From contig CAVRDF010000010.1 of NCBI GenBank assembly GCA_963719805.1, positions 1 to 64,000 of the forward strand: DNA of 64,000 nt, read 5' to 3'. A program made the translations under genes and the position numbers. The DNA comes from JAMXLO01 sp963719805 (lineage in GTDB: Bacteria > Pseudomonadota > Alphaproteobacteria > Acetobacterales > Acetobacteraceae). Positions 46,369 to 55,571 of the stretch are shown here, piece by piece (position 1 is the stretch's first letter; every line of letters begins with the position of its first letter). The notes beneath the pieces were generated by a model. That model was not told the DNA's origin. It saw nothing but the letters and a program-made list of their open reading frames with translations, and did not search any database.

Positions 46369-46514
46369 GCGGCGACGATACGGCTGAGACGCGAGGCGAT
46401 CCAATTACCTGCAAGGTAATATCGAGCCTACAATATGGCTCGCCCTCCCTTGCCGCGCCGCAGGCAAACCCGTTGAATGGTCCGCACGAAGGTTTGCAAC
46501 GAGGAGGGACATCG

Positions 46515-47276
46515 ATGCCGAAGCTCGCGGGCAAGATCGCCTGGATCACCGGCGCCGGCAGTGGCATCGGCGAGGCCGCCGCACTCGCACTGGCAGAAGA
46601 AGGCGCGACCACCGTGCTCACCAGCCGTACGCGCGAGAAGCTGGAACGGCTGGCCGAACGGATCAAGCAGAAGGGCGGCGAGGCGCACGTGCAGGCAGCC
46701 GACCTGATGGATGCAAAGCAGGTAGGGAAGATCGGCGAATACATCCAGAAGACATTCGGCCGGCTCGACGTCCTGGTGAACAACGCGGGCCTGAACATTC
46801 GCGACCGGCATTGGGACAAGCTGACGCCGGAAGGCATCGACGAACTGGTGCACGGCAATCTGTCGCAGGCGCTGTACTGCGTGACCGTCGCATTGCCGTT
46901 GATGCGCGCGCAGCAGGACGGCGTGATGATCCACACCGCATCGATCGCCGGCCGCTTCATCGGCGGGTTCTCCGGGCCGATCTATGGCGCGGCGAAGCAT
47001 GGTGTCGTGGCGATGAGCCATACCATCAACATGGAGGAGTGTTTGAACGGCATCCGTTCCACTGTGCTGCTGCCTGGCGAGGTCGCGACACCGATCCTCG
47101 ACAAGCGGCCCAACCCAGTGGGACCGGAAGAGCGCGCGCGGATGGTGCAGGCAGAAGATTGCGCCGATGTGATCCGCTACGTCGCCTGCCTGCCGAAGCA
47201 TGTGGTGATGAGCGAGGTGATGCTCGCGCCGACCTATAACCGCACCTATGTCGCGAACCTGCAACGCAAGCTCTAA
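46515..47276 (+). CDS. Short-chain dehydrogenase/reductase
   Basis: A 253-residue classical SDR. TGAGSGIG is at 12-19, NNAG near 89-92, Ser143 in TASIAG, and Tyr157/Lys161 in the YGAAK motif. GAGGAGGGA precedes the ATG at 46515. The first gene of an operon with the 2-hydroxyacid dehydrogenase (gap six bases) and, after 51 bases, the AhpD-like protein. Substrate unknown. Confidence 0.92.
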   Translation: MPKLAGKIAWITGAGSGIGEAAALALAEEGATTVLTSRTREKLERLAERIKQKGGEAHVQAADLMDAKQVGKIGEYIQKTFGRLDVLVNNAGLNIRDRHWDKLTPEGIDELVHGNLSQALYCVTVALPLMRAQQDGVMIHTASIAGRFIGGFSGPIYGAAKHGVVAMSHTINMEECLNGIRSTVLLPGEVATPILDKRPNPVGPEERARMVQAEDCADVIRYVACLPKHVVMSEVMLAPTYNRTYVANLQRKL

Positions 47277-47282
47277 GGACAC

Positions 47283-48269
47283 ATGATGGCTTCGAATCGC
47301 AAGAAAGTCCTGCTGCCGGACAATATGGGTAAGGCAGGTGTCGATCTGCTGCGGGCACGCGGCGACATCGAGGTGCACATGTTTCCTGGCAGCATCGGGC
47401 AAGCGGAGTTGCTGCCGCTGTTGTCGGACACTGCCGGCATCGCATTGGGGGGCACGCCGTACAAGCAGATCGAGCTGGACGCCTCGCCGGCAATCCAGGT
47501 GGTGGCGCGTATCGGCGTGGGCTACGACGCAGTTGAGGTTCCCGCACTGAGCGCGCGTGGCGTGCCATTGATGGTGGCCGGCACGTCGAATTCCACATCG
47601 GTCGCCGAGCACGCGTTCCATCTGATGATGGCGCTGGCCAAGCGCGTGACCGCGATGGACGCGGTGGTGCACAGGGGAACCTGGGGAGGCCGTTTCCAGA
47701 CCGAGCTGCCAATGGAACTGTCGGGCAAGACCGTGCTGATCGTGGGTTTTGGCCGCATCGGCACACGTTCGGCGCGGCGCTGCCTCGGGTTCGACATGCA
47801 GGTGCTGATCTACGATCCGTATGTGCCGGCAGAGAAGATCACCGCTGCGGGATGCGAGCGCGTCACCGATCTCGATGCAGCGTTGCCGCGCGCAGATTTC
47901 GTGTCGATCCATTGCCCGAAGAATGCTGAAACCGTCGGCATGTTCAACGCCGCACAGTTCGCGCGCATGAAGCGCGGCGCGTTCATCGTCAACACCGCGC
48001 GCGGCGGCATCATCGATGAACCGGCCCTGCACGCCGCGCTGACCTCCGGTCATATTGCTGGCGCGGGGCTCGATGTGTTCGAGGTGGAGCCGACACCGGT
48101 CAACAACACGCTGCTGAAGCTTGATAAGGTAATCACCTCGCCGCACATGGCTGGTGTCACGACCAAATCCGTCGCTGGCATGGCGAAGGTGACGGCGGAG
48201 AACATTCTCAGCGTGCTGGATGGCAAGCCCAACCGGGACAACGTGATCAACAAGGAAGTGCTGGACTGA
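47283..48269 (+). CDS. D-2-hydroxyacid dehydrogenase (phosphoglycerate dehydrogenase-like)
   Basis: A 328-residue NAD-dependent dehydrogenase. VARIGVGYDAVEV, the Rossmann motif GFGRIGTRSARR, the NTARGGIIDE catalytic arginine loop, the LDVFEVEP glutamate and SPHMAGVT with the catalytic His are all present. It would interconvert D-2-hydroxy acids and 2-oxo acids. No ACT domain follows, so it is not the regulated serine-pathway enzyme. Follows the SDR after six bases. Confidence 0.92.
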   Translation: MMASNRKKVLLPDNMGKAGVDLLRARGDIEVHMFPGSIGQAELLPLLSDTAGIALGGTPYKQIELDASPAIQVVARIGVGYDAVEVPALSARGVPLMVAGTSNSTSVAEHAFHLMMALAKRVTAMDAVVHRGTWGGRFQTELPMELSGKTVLIVGFGRIGTRSARRCLGFDMQVLIYDPYVPAEKITAAGCERVTDLDAALPRADFVSIHCPKNAETVGMFNAAQFARMKRGAFIVNTARGGIIDEPALHAALTSGHIAGAGLDVFEVEPTPVNNTLLKLDKVITSPHMAGVTTKSVAGMAKVTAENILSVLDGKPNRDNVINKEVLD

Positions 48270-48320
48270 TCCATTCCGTCATCGCCGGTACTGCCCGGCA
48301 ACGTGGACTGAGAGGAACCG

Positions 48321-48893
48321 ATGCCTCAGCCTGATCACATCTCCAAACTTGGGGTGCCGGATCCCGCGACGCTGGACTCCGATCTGCAGGCCATTTGGCA
48401 GAAATGCGCGGACAAGCTCGGCTTCGTGCCGAACGTGTTCAGTGCCTACAGCCTGAAGCCGCAGCGGCTGCGCAACTTCATGGCGACGTACAACGAGATC
48501 ATGCTGTCAGAATCCGGCCTGTCGAAGCTGGAGCGCGAAATGGTTGCTGTTGTCGTGTCGTCCGCCAACCGCTGCTACTACTGCCTGGTTGCGCATGGCG
48601 CCGCGGTACGGATGCTGTCCGGCGATCCGGAACTCGGCGAGATGATGGCGCTGAACTACCGCGTGGCGAAGCTCGATCCGCGGCAACGCGCGATGCTGGA
48701 CTACGCGTGGAAGCTCACCAGCACGCCCTGGCTGATCGACGATGCAGACCGTGCCGCATTGCGCGGCGCGGGGCTGTCAGAGCAGGACATCTTCGACCTG
48801 TCGGAGACCGTGGCGTTCTTCAACCTGTCGAACCGCATGGCATCGGCCACCGACATGATGCCGAACCGCGAATACCATAAGGCGCTGCGCTAG
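48321..48893 (+). CDS. AhpD-like carboxymuconolactone decarboxylase-fold protein
   Basis: A 190-residue protein of the peroxidase-related AhpD family. The LEREMVAVVVSSANRCYYCLVAHGAAV segment holds the redox pair CYYC and catalytic-type His. Proteins of this family reduce peroxides or act as decarboxylases; substrate is not set here. It is third in the SDR operon and ends in a three- to four-base tail-to-tail overlap with the FMN reductase. Confidence 0.88.
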   Translation: MPQPDHISKLGVPDPATLDSDLQAIWQKCADKLGFVPNVFSAYSLKPQRLRNFMATYNEIMLSESGLSKLEREMVAVVVSSANRCYYCLVAHGAAVRMLSGDPELGEMMALNYRVAKLDPRQRAMLDYAWKLTSTPWLIDDADRAALRGAGLSEQDIFDLSETVAFFNLSNRMASATDMMPNREYHKALR

Positions 48894-49454
48894 CCTTTCA
48901 GGCGCAGCACCCAGGCCTTGAAGGCAGTGAGGTGCGCGGTGACGAACTCGCGCGTTACCTGATCGGTGAGTTTGCCCTCGGCGTCGAACTTTCCGGACGC
49001 GGCGGCGATCATCACCTCGGGGCGGTTCATGATGAGCCCGTTCAGGAACACGAAGCATTGCCGCAAGTGGTGACTGTGCGCGTGCCGTGCCTAGCGCGCC
49101 GCCGCTGGCTCCCATGATGCCGATGGGCTTGCCGTCGAACGGCTGCTCGGGCGGCCGCGATGCCCAATCGATCGCATTCTTCAGCACGCCGGGAATTGAA
49201 TAGTTGTATTCCGGCGTCACGATCAGCAGCCCGTCGGCTGCCTTGATGCGCGCGCGCAGATCTTCCACCGGTGGCGGAAATCCTTGCTGCCGCACGTCTT
49301 CGTTGTACAGCGGGATCGGCGCGATATCAAAGTGCTCTATCGTCATGCCGGCTGGCGCCAGCTCCTGCGCAACACGCAGCGTCGCCGCATTGAACGAGCC
49401 ACGCCGCAGGCTGCCTGCTATGCCGAGGATACGCACCATTCCGCCGTCGCTCAT
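48890..49454 (-). CDS. NADPH-dependent FMN reductase-like flavodoxin-fold protein, frameshifted
   Basis: A flavodoxin-fold reductase, about 187 residues after correction. The FMN site GSLRRGSFN and the TPEYNYSIPGVLKNAIDWASRP signature are clear. The frame breaks near 49072: after GALGTARAQ the family continuation HLRQCFVFLNGLIMNRPEV lies one frame over and ends ...FKAWVLRLKG at 48890. One extra base (G on the written strand) seems to be present. As written the tail is unrelated. Start ATG at 49454 with AAGGTGG upstream. Confidence 0.85.
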
Positions 49455-49510
49455 TGCACCACCTTCTGGCTATTGGAAGCGGTGCGCATAACACGGCGGC
49501 GGAGTAACGC

Positions 49511-51472
49511 CTATCGGGGTTCGTCGAGGGTCTCGCGCACGGCGCGGCGCAGTTCCTCCTTGCGATACGGCTTGCTCAGCAGGCGTGCGCCGGTGGACTG
49601 GCTGGAACTGCCCAGACGGGCGTCAGGGAACCCAGAGGTGAGCAAGGTGCGCAACTGCGGCCGTTGCGCCGCGGCGGCGCGGGCAAGGTCGCGGCCGTCC
49701 ATCGCGCCGGGCATGACAATATCGGTCAGCAGCAGATCGATCGGCTCCGGCGAGCCGATTATCGTCATCGCGACATCTGCATCGGGCGCTTCCAGCACGC
49801 GATAGCCGGCTTCCCGGAGCTGGCGCATCACGATGCGGCGGAGACCTGCGTTGTCCTCGACCACGAGCACGGTTTCGTTGCCGCCGCGCGAGGCAGGTTC
49901 GTCACGGCGATCCTCCACCACGACTGGCATGCCGCGAATACGCGGCAGGTAAAGGCGGAAAGTCGTGCCCTTGTCGGGCTCGCTGTACACCGTGATGTGG
50001 CCACCCGACTGCTTGATGAAGCCGAACACCATGGAAAGGCCGAGACCGGTACCCCTGCCTTGCTCCTTGGTGGTGAAGAACGGTTCGAAGATACGCGAAA
50101 GGACGTCGGGCCGCATGCCAATGCCGGAGTCGCTCACTTCGACCACCACATAGTCACCTGCCGTGACATCGGAATGCATGCTGGCGTAGGCCTCATCCAG
50201 GTGGCCATTGTGCGTCTGGATCAGCAGGGACCCGCCGCGTGGCATGGCGTCGCGGGCGTTGGTGGCAAGATTGGCGATCACCGCCTCGAACTGTGCCCGG
50301 TCGATCTGCACCGGCCATACGGTCGGCGACATCGCCAGTTCGATGATGATGTTCTCGCCCAGGGTTCGCATAAGCAGCCGGACGATCGCGCCGACCACTT
50401 CGTTGACATCGATACGCTCGGGCTGCAGGGGTTGGCGGCGCGCGAAGGCCAGCAATCGCCGCGTGAGGTCCGCCCCACGCAGGGCCGAATCCAGAGCATC
50501 GCGCACCAGTTCGTCGGTCACCGGGTCCTCGGCGCGGATTTCGCGCAACATATCGAGGTTGCCAACGATAATTGCGAGCAGATTGTTGAAGTCGTGCGCC
50601 AGACCGCCGGTAAGCTGGCCGACCGCCTCCATCTTCTGCGCCTGGCGCAGTTGCTCGCGCTGTTTGTCCGCCTCATGGCGCTCGGTCAGGTCACGGATGA
50701 TCGCGACGAACGCTTGATCGCCGCTGTCCGCTGATTCACTGACCGCGAGTTCCATCGGAAAGGTCGAGCCATCCTTGCGGCGGCCCAGCACCTCTCGGGC
50801 ACCGCCGATTATGCGCGCGATGCTGGCGTCCAGCCCAGGTGCTACGGAGTCAATTGGCCGGCTGGGCCGTGGGCCGCCGATGAGCATATGAACGGGCTGG
50901 CCGATCGCCTCTGACGGCTCGTAGCCGAACAGGTTGGTGCAGGCCTTGTTGTACGACTGGATGACGCCTTGCCGGTCAATCGTCACGAGCCCATCGACCA
51001 GGGTGTCGAGCACCGTGGCGATCAGGCTTCGAAGCCGGCCTTCGCTGGCCTTCACTCCAGCTTCCGCGGTCATCCGCAGGGTGATGTCGCGGGTGATCTT
51101 GCCGAACCCGAGCAGTGCACCGCTGGGGTCGCGGATGGCGGTCACCACAACATCTGCGAGGAAGCGCGAACCGTCGGGTCGCTGGCGTTCGCCGATATCC
51201 TCGCAATGTCCCAGCGCGGCGGCGGCTTCCAGGATGTGCCGCGGCTTGCCCGCGGCGACCTCGGGCGGCGGGTACAGTTGCGACAGGTGTTGCCCGAGCA
51301 CAGCGCTGGCGGGGTAGCCGTTGATCAGTTCAGCACCACGATTCCAGGTGAGGATGCGGCCGTCGGCATCCAACAGTACCAGTGCGTAGTCGCTCAGCGA
51401 CGCAATGAAGGGCGTCCACAGTGCCTCGACATCGTCATGCAGTGGAGAAGCGAGTTGGGTTGACGGCATCAC
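49511..51472 (-). CDS. PAS-domain hybrid histidine kinase with receiver
   Basis: A 653-residue protein with no obvious transmembrane segments. Two PAS domains (about 25-135 and 150-265), the dimerisation H-box GLAHDFNNLL with His293, the ATPase domain with N-box NLATNARDAMP and G-boxes DSGIGM and GTGLGLSM, then a receiver (about 530-650) with phosphoacceptor Asp in LLLTDIVMPG. It senses a cytoplasmic signal via PAS. The start may be GTG 51472 or ATG 51469. It is divergent from a single-domain receiver gene, probably its partner. Confidence 0.92.
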   Translation of the reverse strand: MMPSTQLASPLHDDVEALWTPFIASLSDYALVLLDADGRILTWNRGAELINGYPASAVLGQHLSQLYPPPEVAAGKPRHILEAAAALGHCEDIGERQRPDGSRFLADVVVTAIRDPSGALLGFGKITRDITLRMTAEAGVKASEGRLRSLIATVLDTLVDGLVTIDRQGVIQSYNKACTNLFGYEPSEAIGQPVHMLIGGPRPSRPIDSVAPGLDASIARIIGGAREVLGRRKDGSTFPMELAVSESADSGDQAFVAIIRDLTERHEADKQREQLRQAQKMEAVGQLTGGLAHDFNNLLAIIVGNLDMLREIRAEDPVTDELVRDALDSALRGADLTRRLLAFARRQPLQPERIDVNEVVGAIVRLLMRTLGENIIIELAMSPTVWPVQIDRAQFEAVIANLATNARDAMPRGGSLLIQTHNGHLDEAYASMHSDVTAGDYVVVEVSDSGIGMRPDVLSRIFEPFFTTKEQGRGTGLGLSMVFGFIKQSGGHITVYSEPDKGTTFRLYLPRIRGMPVVVEDRRDEPASRGGNETVLVVEDNAGLRRIVMRQLREAGYRVLEAPDADVAMTIIGSPEPIDLLLTDIVMPGAMDGRDLARAAAAQRPQLRTLLTSGFPDARLGSSSQSTGARLLSKPYRKEELRRAVRETLDEPR

Positions 51473-51851
51473 GGGCTCGGCGTCGCGGTTGCGGGAAGCC
51501 GCAGAAGAACCCCGGGAAGTAAGGATCGGGTAAAGAGATGCTAATGCGTGGGCGCCATGGAGGTCGAATTTCTGCTACGTCGCTGTATTATAAACGATAA
51601 AGCATCAATCGAAGGGCGGCTGGACGCCACAAACCGGCTTCGCCGTTGGGGTTTTCAAACGTTCTGGGGTATCTTTCTCATTCTAATAATCTATAAATTC
51701 TAGCCGCGGTGCGGCTAGGTAATGGTCGCTTGGTTCGCACAATGTCGCAATTTTGTTTGCTGCATCTTCACGAATCGCCACCATGTTTCCTGGTTCCGGG
51801 TGCCATCGAGGTGCCCGGGATGGCACGGCTGTCCCTGGGGAGGACAATTCG
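51473..51851. other. Regulatory region between the hybrid kinase and the receiver gene
   Basis: A 379-base gap with no convincing gene. The middle (about 51580-51760) is visibly richer in A and T than the surroundings. It holds a perfect inverted repeat, CTAGCCGC (51700-51707) and GCGGCTAG (51711-51718), around GGT. Promoters for both divergent genes should lie here. GGGGAGG at about 51837-51843 is the receiver's ribosome site. Confidence 0.4.
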
Positions 51852-52229
51852 ATGGCGAAGAAGCTGCTGGTGATCGATGACCAGACGGGGATCACGAAGG
51901 TCATCGAGATGATCGCCAGGCAGCTTGGATTGAACGTACGGTCGCTGAACAGCTCGGCCGAGGCGACCGAGGCCTTCATAACATTCAAGCCGGACGTGCT
52001 GATGCTGGACATGATCATGCCGGAGAAAGACGGCATCGACGTGCTGAACGAGGTCCTGCTGACCGGCCTTCCGGTAAAGGTGATCCTGACCTCGGGCTTC
52101 AGCAACTCCTATCTGCGCCTGGCGGAAGGGGTGGCGAAGTTCCACGAGCATCCTGACGTTGCCGTGCTGCGCAAGCCGTTTCGCCGCGAGGAGCTGATCG
52201 AGCTGCTGAGCAGATTGACAGACGACTGA
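51852..52229 (+). CDS. Single-domain response regulator
   Basis: A 125-residue CheY-like receiver: LLVIDDQ with acidic pocket at 9-10, phosphoacceptor Asp53 in VLMLDMIMPEKDGID, Thr/Ser in ILTSGFS and the Lys in VLRKPFRREEL. There is no output domain. It is divergent from the hybrid kinase and is its likely phosphorylation target. It ends tail-to-tail seven bases from the alcohol dehydrogenase gene. Confidence 0.9.
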   Translation: MAKKLLVIDDQTGITKVIEMIARQLGLNVRSLNSSAEATEAFITFKPDVLMLDMIMPEKDGIDVLNEVLLTGLPVKVILTSGFSNSYLRLAEGVAKFHEHPDVAVLRKPFRREELIELLSRLTDD

Positions 52230-52235
52230 GCGGGC

Positions 52236-53405
52236 TCACCAGGCGGCTTCGAGCAATGCCCGGACATCCGCAGGCCCGCCGATTTTGCGGGGATTGGTGT
52301 GCACCCAGCGGTCGTGCATGGACTCTTCAGCGATCCGGTCGAGCTGTTCGGCCTGCACGCCGACGGCACGCAGGGTGCCCGGAAGACCAAGTTCGGCAAT
52401 CAAATCAGCCACGGCGTCAGCGGCGGCCTGGCCGGGGCGACCAAGTGCCTCGCTCACCCAGACCTGGCGCTCGGCGTTGACCGCGGCGTTGTAGCGCAAC
52501 ACGGGTGGCAGCATGACGCACGAGGTGTAGCCGTGCGGCACGTGGGCGGTGCCGCCGAGCACATGGCCGATTCCGTGGCTGGCGCCCTTGGTCACACCGT
52601 TCTGCGAGCCCATCATCGACATCCAGGCGCCAAGCTGGCAGTCGAGCCGTGCCTCCAGATCAGCCGGGTCGGCCTTCACCGCGCGCAGGCCGCGGCCGAG
52701 CAGGCGCAACGCCTGTAGCGAGGTGCCGTCCGACAGTGGCTGCGCATTGATCGAGCAGATGTCCTCCACCGCATGATCGACCGCACGGATGCCGGTGGAA
52801 AGGAACAGCCACTCCGGTGTGTGCACGGTGACGGCCGGATCGAGGATGACGCTGCGCGGCATCATCAGCGGATGCAGGTAGCTTTCCTTCACATGACGCA
52901 CCGTGTCGGTGCAGCCCGCGGGCGAGTTGAACTCACCTGCCGAGAGGGTTGTGGGCACCGCGATCGAACGGACCGAAGGCGGCTGCACCGGCGGACGCTC
53001 GGTGCGCCCGTCGCGATGGATGATGGCGCGAAACTTATCGAGCTGCGACGGATCGCTCACGCCGTTGCCGAGGCAGAGGCCGACCATCTTCGCCGCATCG
53101 GTGATCGAGCCGCCGCCGACGGTCAGCAGCATATCCGCGTGTGCATCGCGCGCGGCGTTCGCGGCGGCGACCACATCGATGCGTGGGGTATGCGCGCCGA
53201 TTTTGCTGCAAACGCCGGCCAGACGGTTGCCAAGCACGCCGCGTAATTGGTCTATCAAGCTGGTCTCGCGGGCAAGCGTGCCACTGGCCAGCACGTAGAC
53301 CGCACTGGCGCCGGCACGTTTTAATTCGCCCGCCAGTGCTTCGGCGAGCGGGACGCCATAGATCACCCGCTCCATCGGCGGATAGCGGTGGGTGCCGCTG
53401 ATCAT
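52236..53405 (-). CDS. Iron-containing alcohol dehydrogenase, maleylacetate reductase-like
   Basis: A 389-residue protein. The NAD-binding GGGSITDAAK motif, the metal-site DHAVEDICS and GASHGIGHVLGGTAHVPHG histidines mark the group III iron-type dehydrogenases. The loop with SAGEFNSPAGCTD resembles maleylacetate reductases, but several substrates remain possible. The ATG at 53405 lies four bases after the stop of the upstream 6PGDH-like gene, so they form an operon. A much longer reading frame to 53624 would overlap that gene and is rejected. Confidence 0.85.
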   Translation of the reverse strand: MISGTHRYPPMERVIYGVPLAEALAGELKRAGASAVYVLASGTLARETSLIDQLRGVLGNRLAGVCSKIGAHTPRIDVVAAANAARDAHADMLLTVGGGSITDAAKMVGLCLGNGVSDPSQLDKFRAIIHRDGRTERPPVQPPSVRSIAVPTTLSAGEFNSPAGCTDTVRHVKESYLHPLMMPRSVILDPAVTVHTPEWLFLSTGIRAVDHAVEDICSINAQPLSDGTSLQALRLLGRGLRAVKADPADLEARLDCQLGAWMSMMGSQNGVTKGASHGIGHVLGGTAHVPHGYTSCVMLPPVLRYNAAVNAERQVWVSEALGRPGQAAADAVADLIAELGLPGTLRAVGVQAEQLDRIAEESMHDRWVHTNPRKIGGPADVRALLEAAW

Positions 53406-53409
53406 CGGC

Positions 53410-54255
53410 TCAGGCCTTGGGCTGGCAGAACGCCTCGAGCGCAGCGATTTCCTTGCCCGGTCCATCGTAATCGGCGGCGAGACGCTCGTAGAGGCGAGCG
53501 GCACCTTCATAGAACTGGCGCGCGGCCGGGTCCTCGCCGACGAAATGGGCGATCTCTTCCATCTCCGCGACCCAGCGATATGCCTTGGAATACATGCCGG
53601 GCACTCCGCGGGTGAGGAAGGCAAGCAAGGTAGGCTGGCTGGCGGCGAGTTCCGCTTTCAACGCCTCGGCGGTACCGGCGCGCGAGGCCGCCAGCATCAT
53701 CGCCGCGCCGAGCGCGGTGAAGCCTTTGGTGATGCCGGCGTACGACATCTTCATCGCCGAGGCGGCGCCAATCGGGCCAGGCTGTATCGGCATCTCCAGG
53801 CCGTATTTCGTCAGCTCTGCCACGCGTGCTGCCGCTTCGCCTGACAGGTAAATCTTGGTACCCTTGGAGCCCGGTCTCGGTGGGCCGCCGATGATGCCGC
53901 CGTCAACGAACGTGGCACCGGTTTCCTGCACCACGCGGGCGATGCGCAGCACCGTGGCAGGGTCCAGCGCATTGCAATCGACGAAGATAGGTTTCTTCGC
54001 GGTGCCACGCAGTGCCGGGGCGAGCCGCTCGGCCAAGCCGAGCGCATCGCCAGGCGGCAGAATCGACAGGATGATGTCGCTGGCGGCGATCTGTTCATCG
54101 GAGACGCCGATCATGCCGGCGGCCTTGGCGCGCGCTGCGGTCGCTTCGCTGCGGCCGGTCAGCGATGTACGGACCTCAATGCCATTTTCGACCAGCCGTT
54201 GGCCAACGGCGCTTCCCATCATGCCCGGAGCGATCACTGCGACGACTGGCTGCAT
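53410..54255 (-). CDS. NAD(P)-binding beta-hydroxyacid dehydrogenase-like protein (6PGDH family)
   Basis: A 281-residue protein. The Rossmann start VAVIAPGMMGSAVGQRL and the substrate loop FVDGGIIGGPP belong to the 3-hydroxyisobutyrate/6-phosphogluconate family; SAMKMSYAGITKG supplies the catalytic Lys helix. The C-terminal half resembles the DUF1932-type helical domain. AGGAGGG precedes the ATG at 54255. Upstream in the operon with the iron-type alcohol dehydrogenase. Substrate unknown. Confidence 0.85.
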   Translation of the reverse strand: MQPVVAVIAPGMMGSAVGQRLVENGIEVRTSLTGRSEATAARAKAAGMIGVSDEQIAASDIILSILPPGDALGLAERLAPALRGTAKKPIFVDCNALDPATVLRIARVVQETGATFVDGGIIGGPPRPGSKGTKIYLSGEAAARVAELTKYGLEMPIQPGPIGAASAMKMSYAGITKGFTALGAAMMLAASRAGTAEALKAELAASQPTLLAFLTRGVPGMYSKAYRWVAEMEEIAHFVGEDPAARQFYEGAARLYERLAADYDGPGKEIAALEAFCQPKA

Positions 54256-54363
54256 GGTTGGCCCTCCTGTCACTGCGGCGAGTGTTCTGCACGCCGGAAG
54301 CGAAGGCAAGAATGCGCCGCCGCGCCCCTGGCCATCTGGCACGCCGCCTGCAATGAACCGGAC

Positions 54364-55536
54364 ATGAGCTTTCCCGCCTGGCTACCCATCCTGCTCGGCT
54401 TCCTGACGGCGGTCGGGCCGGCGACAACTGACATGTACCTGCCGGCGTTTCCGGCGCTGGAGGCGTCGTTCGGCGCGCCACCCGGTTCGGCGCAGCTTAC
54501 CCTGGCGGCTTGGTTCGCCGGACTGTCGGTCGGGCAGATGACGCAGGGCACCCTGTCGGACCGGTTCGGCCGCAAGCGGCCGCTGATCGTAGCCACCGCT
54601 GTCTATACGGTGGCCTGCCTGGGCTGCTCGCTGGCACCATCCATCGGCTGGCTCTCGGCGTTCCGCGCGGTCGCGGCAGTCGGTGCGTCGGCGGGCATGG
54701 TGATCCCACGTGCCATGGTGCGCGACCTGGCCGAGGGCCACGCCGCGGCAGTGCTGCTGTCGCGTCTCTCGCTGGTGATGGGCGCGGCGCCGATCCTGGC
54801 ACCAACCATCGGCAGCGCGGTGCTGGCGTTCGCCGACTGGCGCGGCATCTTCTGGATCCTCACCGTCTATGGCGCGATCTGCTGGGTGCTGGTGGTGAAG
54901 CTGCTACCCGATACGCTGCCACTGGATCGGCGAATACGATTGCATGCGGGCGAACAGCTTGGCCGCTATCGCAGCATCCTGGGCGAACGCGGCTTTCTGA
55001 CGCACGCCGCGATGGGCGGGTTCGCGACCTTCGCGTTCTTCGCCTATCTGGGTGGTTCGTCACCGGTGTTCATCCAGGGATTTGGACTGACGCCGGCCGA
55101 GTTCGCCATCGTCTTCGGGGCAAACTCGGTTGGGCTGATCTGCTGCGCGCAGCTCAATCCGCATCTGCTGCGGAAGTACGGGCATTACCGCGTGCTGCGC
55201 TGGGCGGGGCGAGTACACCTATGCGCGGTATCGCTGCTCACGCTGATCGCGTTTGCCGGCCTGCATGTATTGGCGCTGGTCATCGCGCCGGTGTTCGTGG
55301 CGATCAGCTGCATGGGTATGCTGAACCCGAATACGATCGTTGGCGCGCTGGCCCGGCATCAGCAGCATGCCGGCAGCGCTTCGTCGGTCATGGGAACCGG
55401 TCAGTATCTGCTCGGCGCGATCAGCGGCCTGCTGGTGGGTTTCGCCACCGACGGCACGCCACGCGGCATGGCGGCACTGATGCTGCTGGGCTCCATCGGG
55501 ATGGCAATTGCCGACGCGCGGCGGCCCCGCGCATAG
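54364..55536 (+). CDS. Bcr/CflA-family MFS multidrug exporter
   Basis: A 390-residue membrane protein with 12 predicted helices. The opening GPATTDMYLPAFPALEASF and the loop TLSDRFGRKRPL are typical of Bcr/CflA drug exporters such as bicyclomycin resistance. The ATG at 54364 (MSFPAWLP) is the first residue fitting the family. It precedes the Crp-like regulator gene in the same direction and is divergent from the 6PGDH-like gene, 108 bases away. Confidence 0.9.
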   Translation: MSFPAWLPILLGFLTAVGPATTDMYLPAFPALEASFGAPPGSAQLTLAAWFAGLSVGQMTQGTLSDRFGRKRPLIVATAVYTVACLGCSLAPSIGWLSAFRAVAAVGASAGMVIPRAMVRDLAEGHAAAVLLSRLSLVMGAAPILAPTIGSAVLAFADWRGIFWILTVYGAICWVLVVKLLPDTLPLDRRIRLHAGEQLGRYRSILGERGFLTHAAMGGFATFAFFAYLGGSSPVFIQGFGLTPAEFAIVFGANSVGLICCAQLNPHLLRKYGHYRVLRWAGRVHLCAVSLLTLIAFAGLHVLALVIAPVFVAISCMGMLNPNTIVGALARHQQHAGSASSVMGTGQYLLGAISGLLVGFATDGTPRGMAALMLLGSIGMAIADARRPRA

Positions 55537-55571
55537 GTCAGGTGGCTTTGCTCCAGCCACGCGCCTGGGCG

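Noticed and set aside
54510..55571. Apparent long N-terminal fusion of the Crp-like regulator to 610 residues
   Set aside because: The first part is the MFS gene read in another frame; the family start fits 55572 or 55608.
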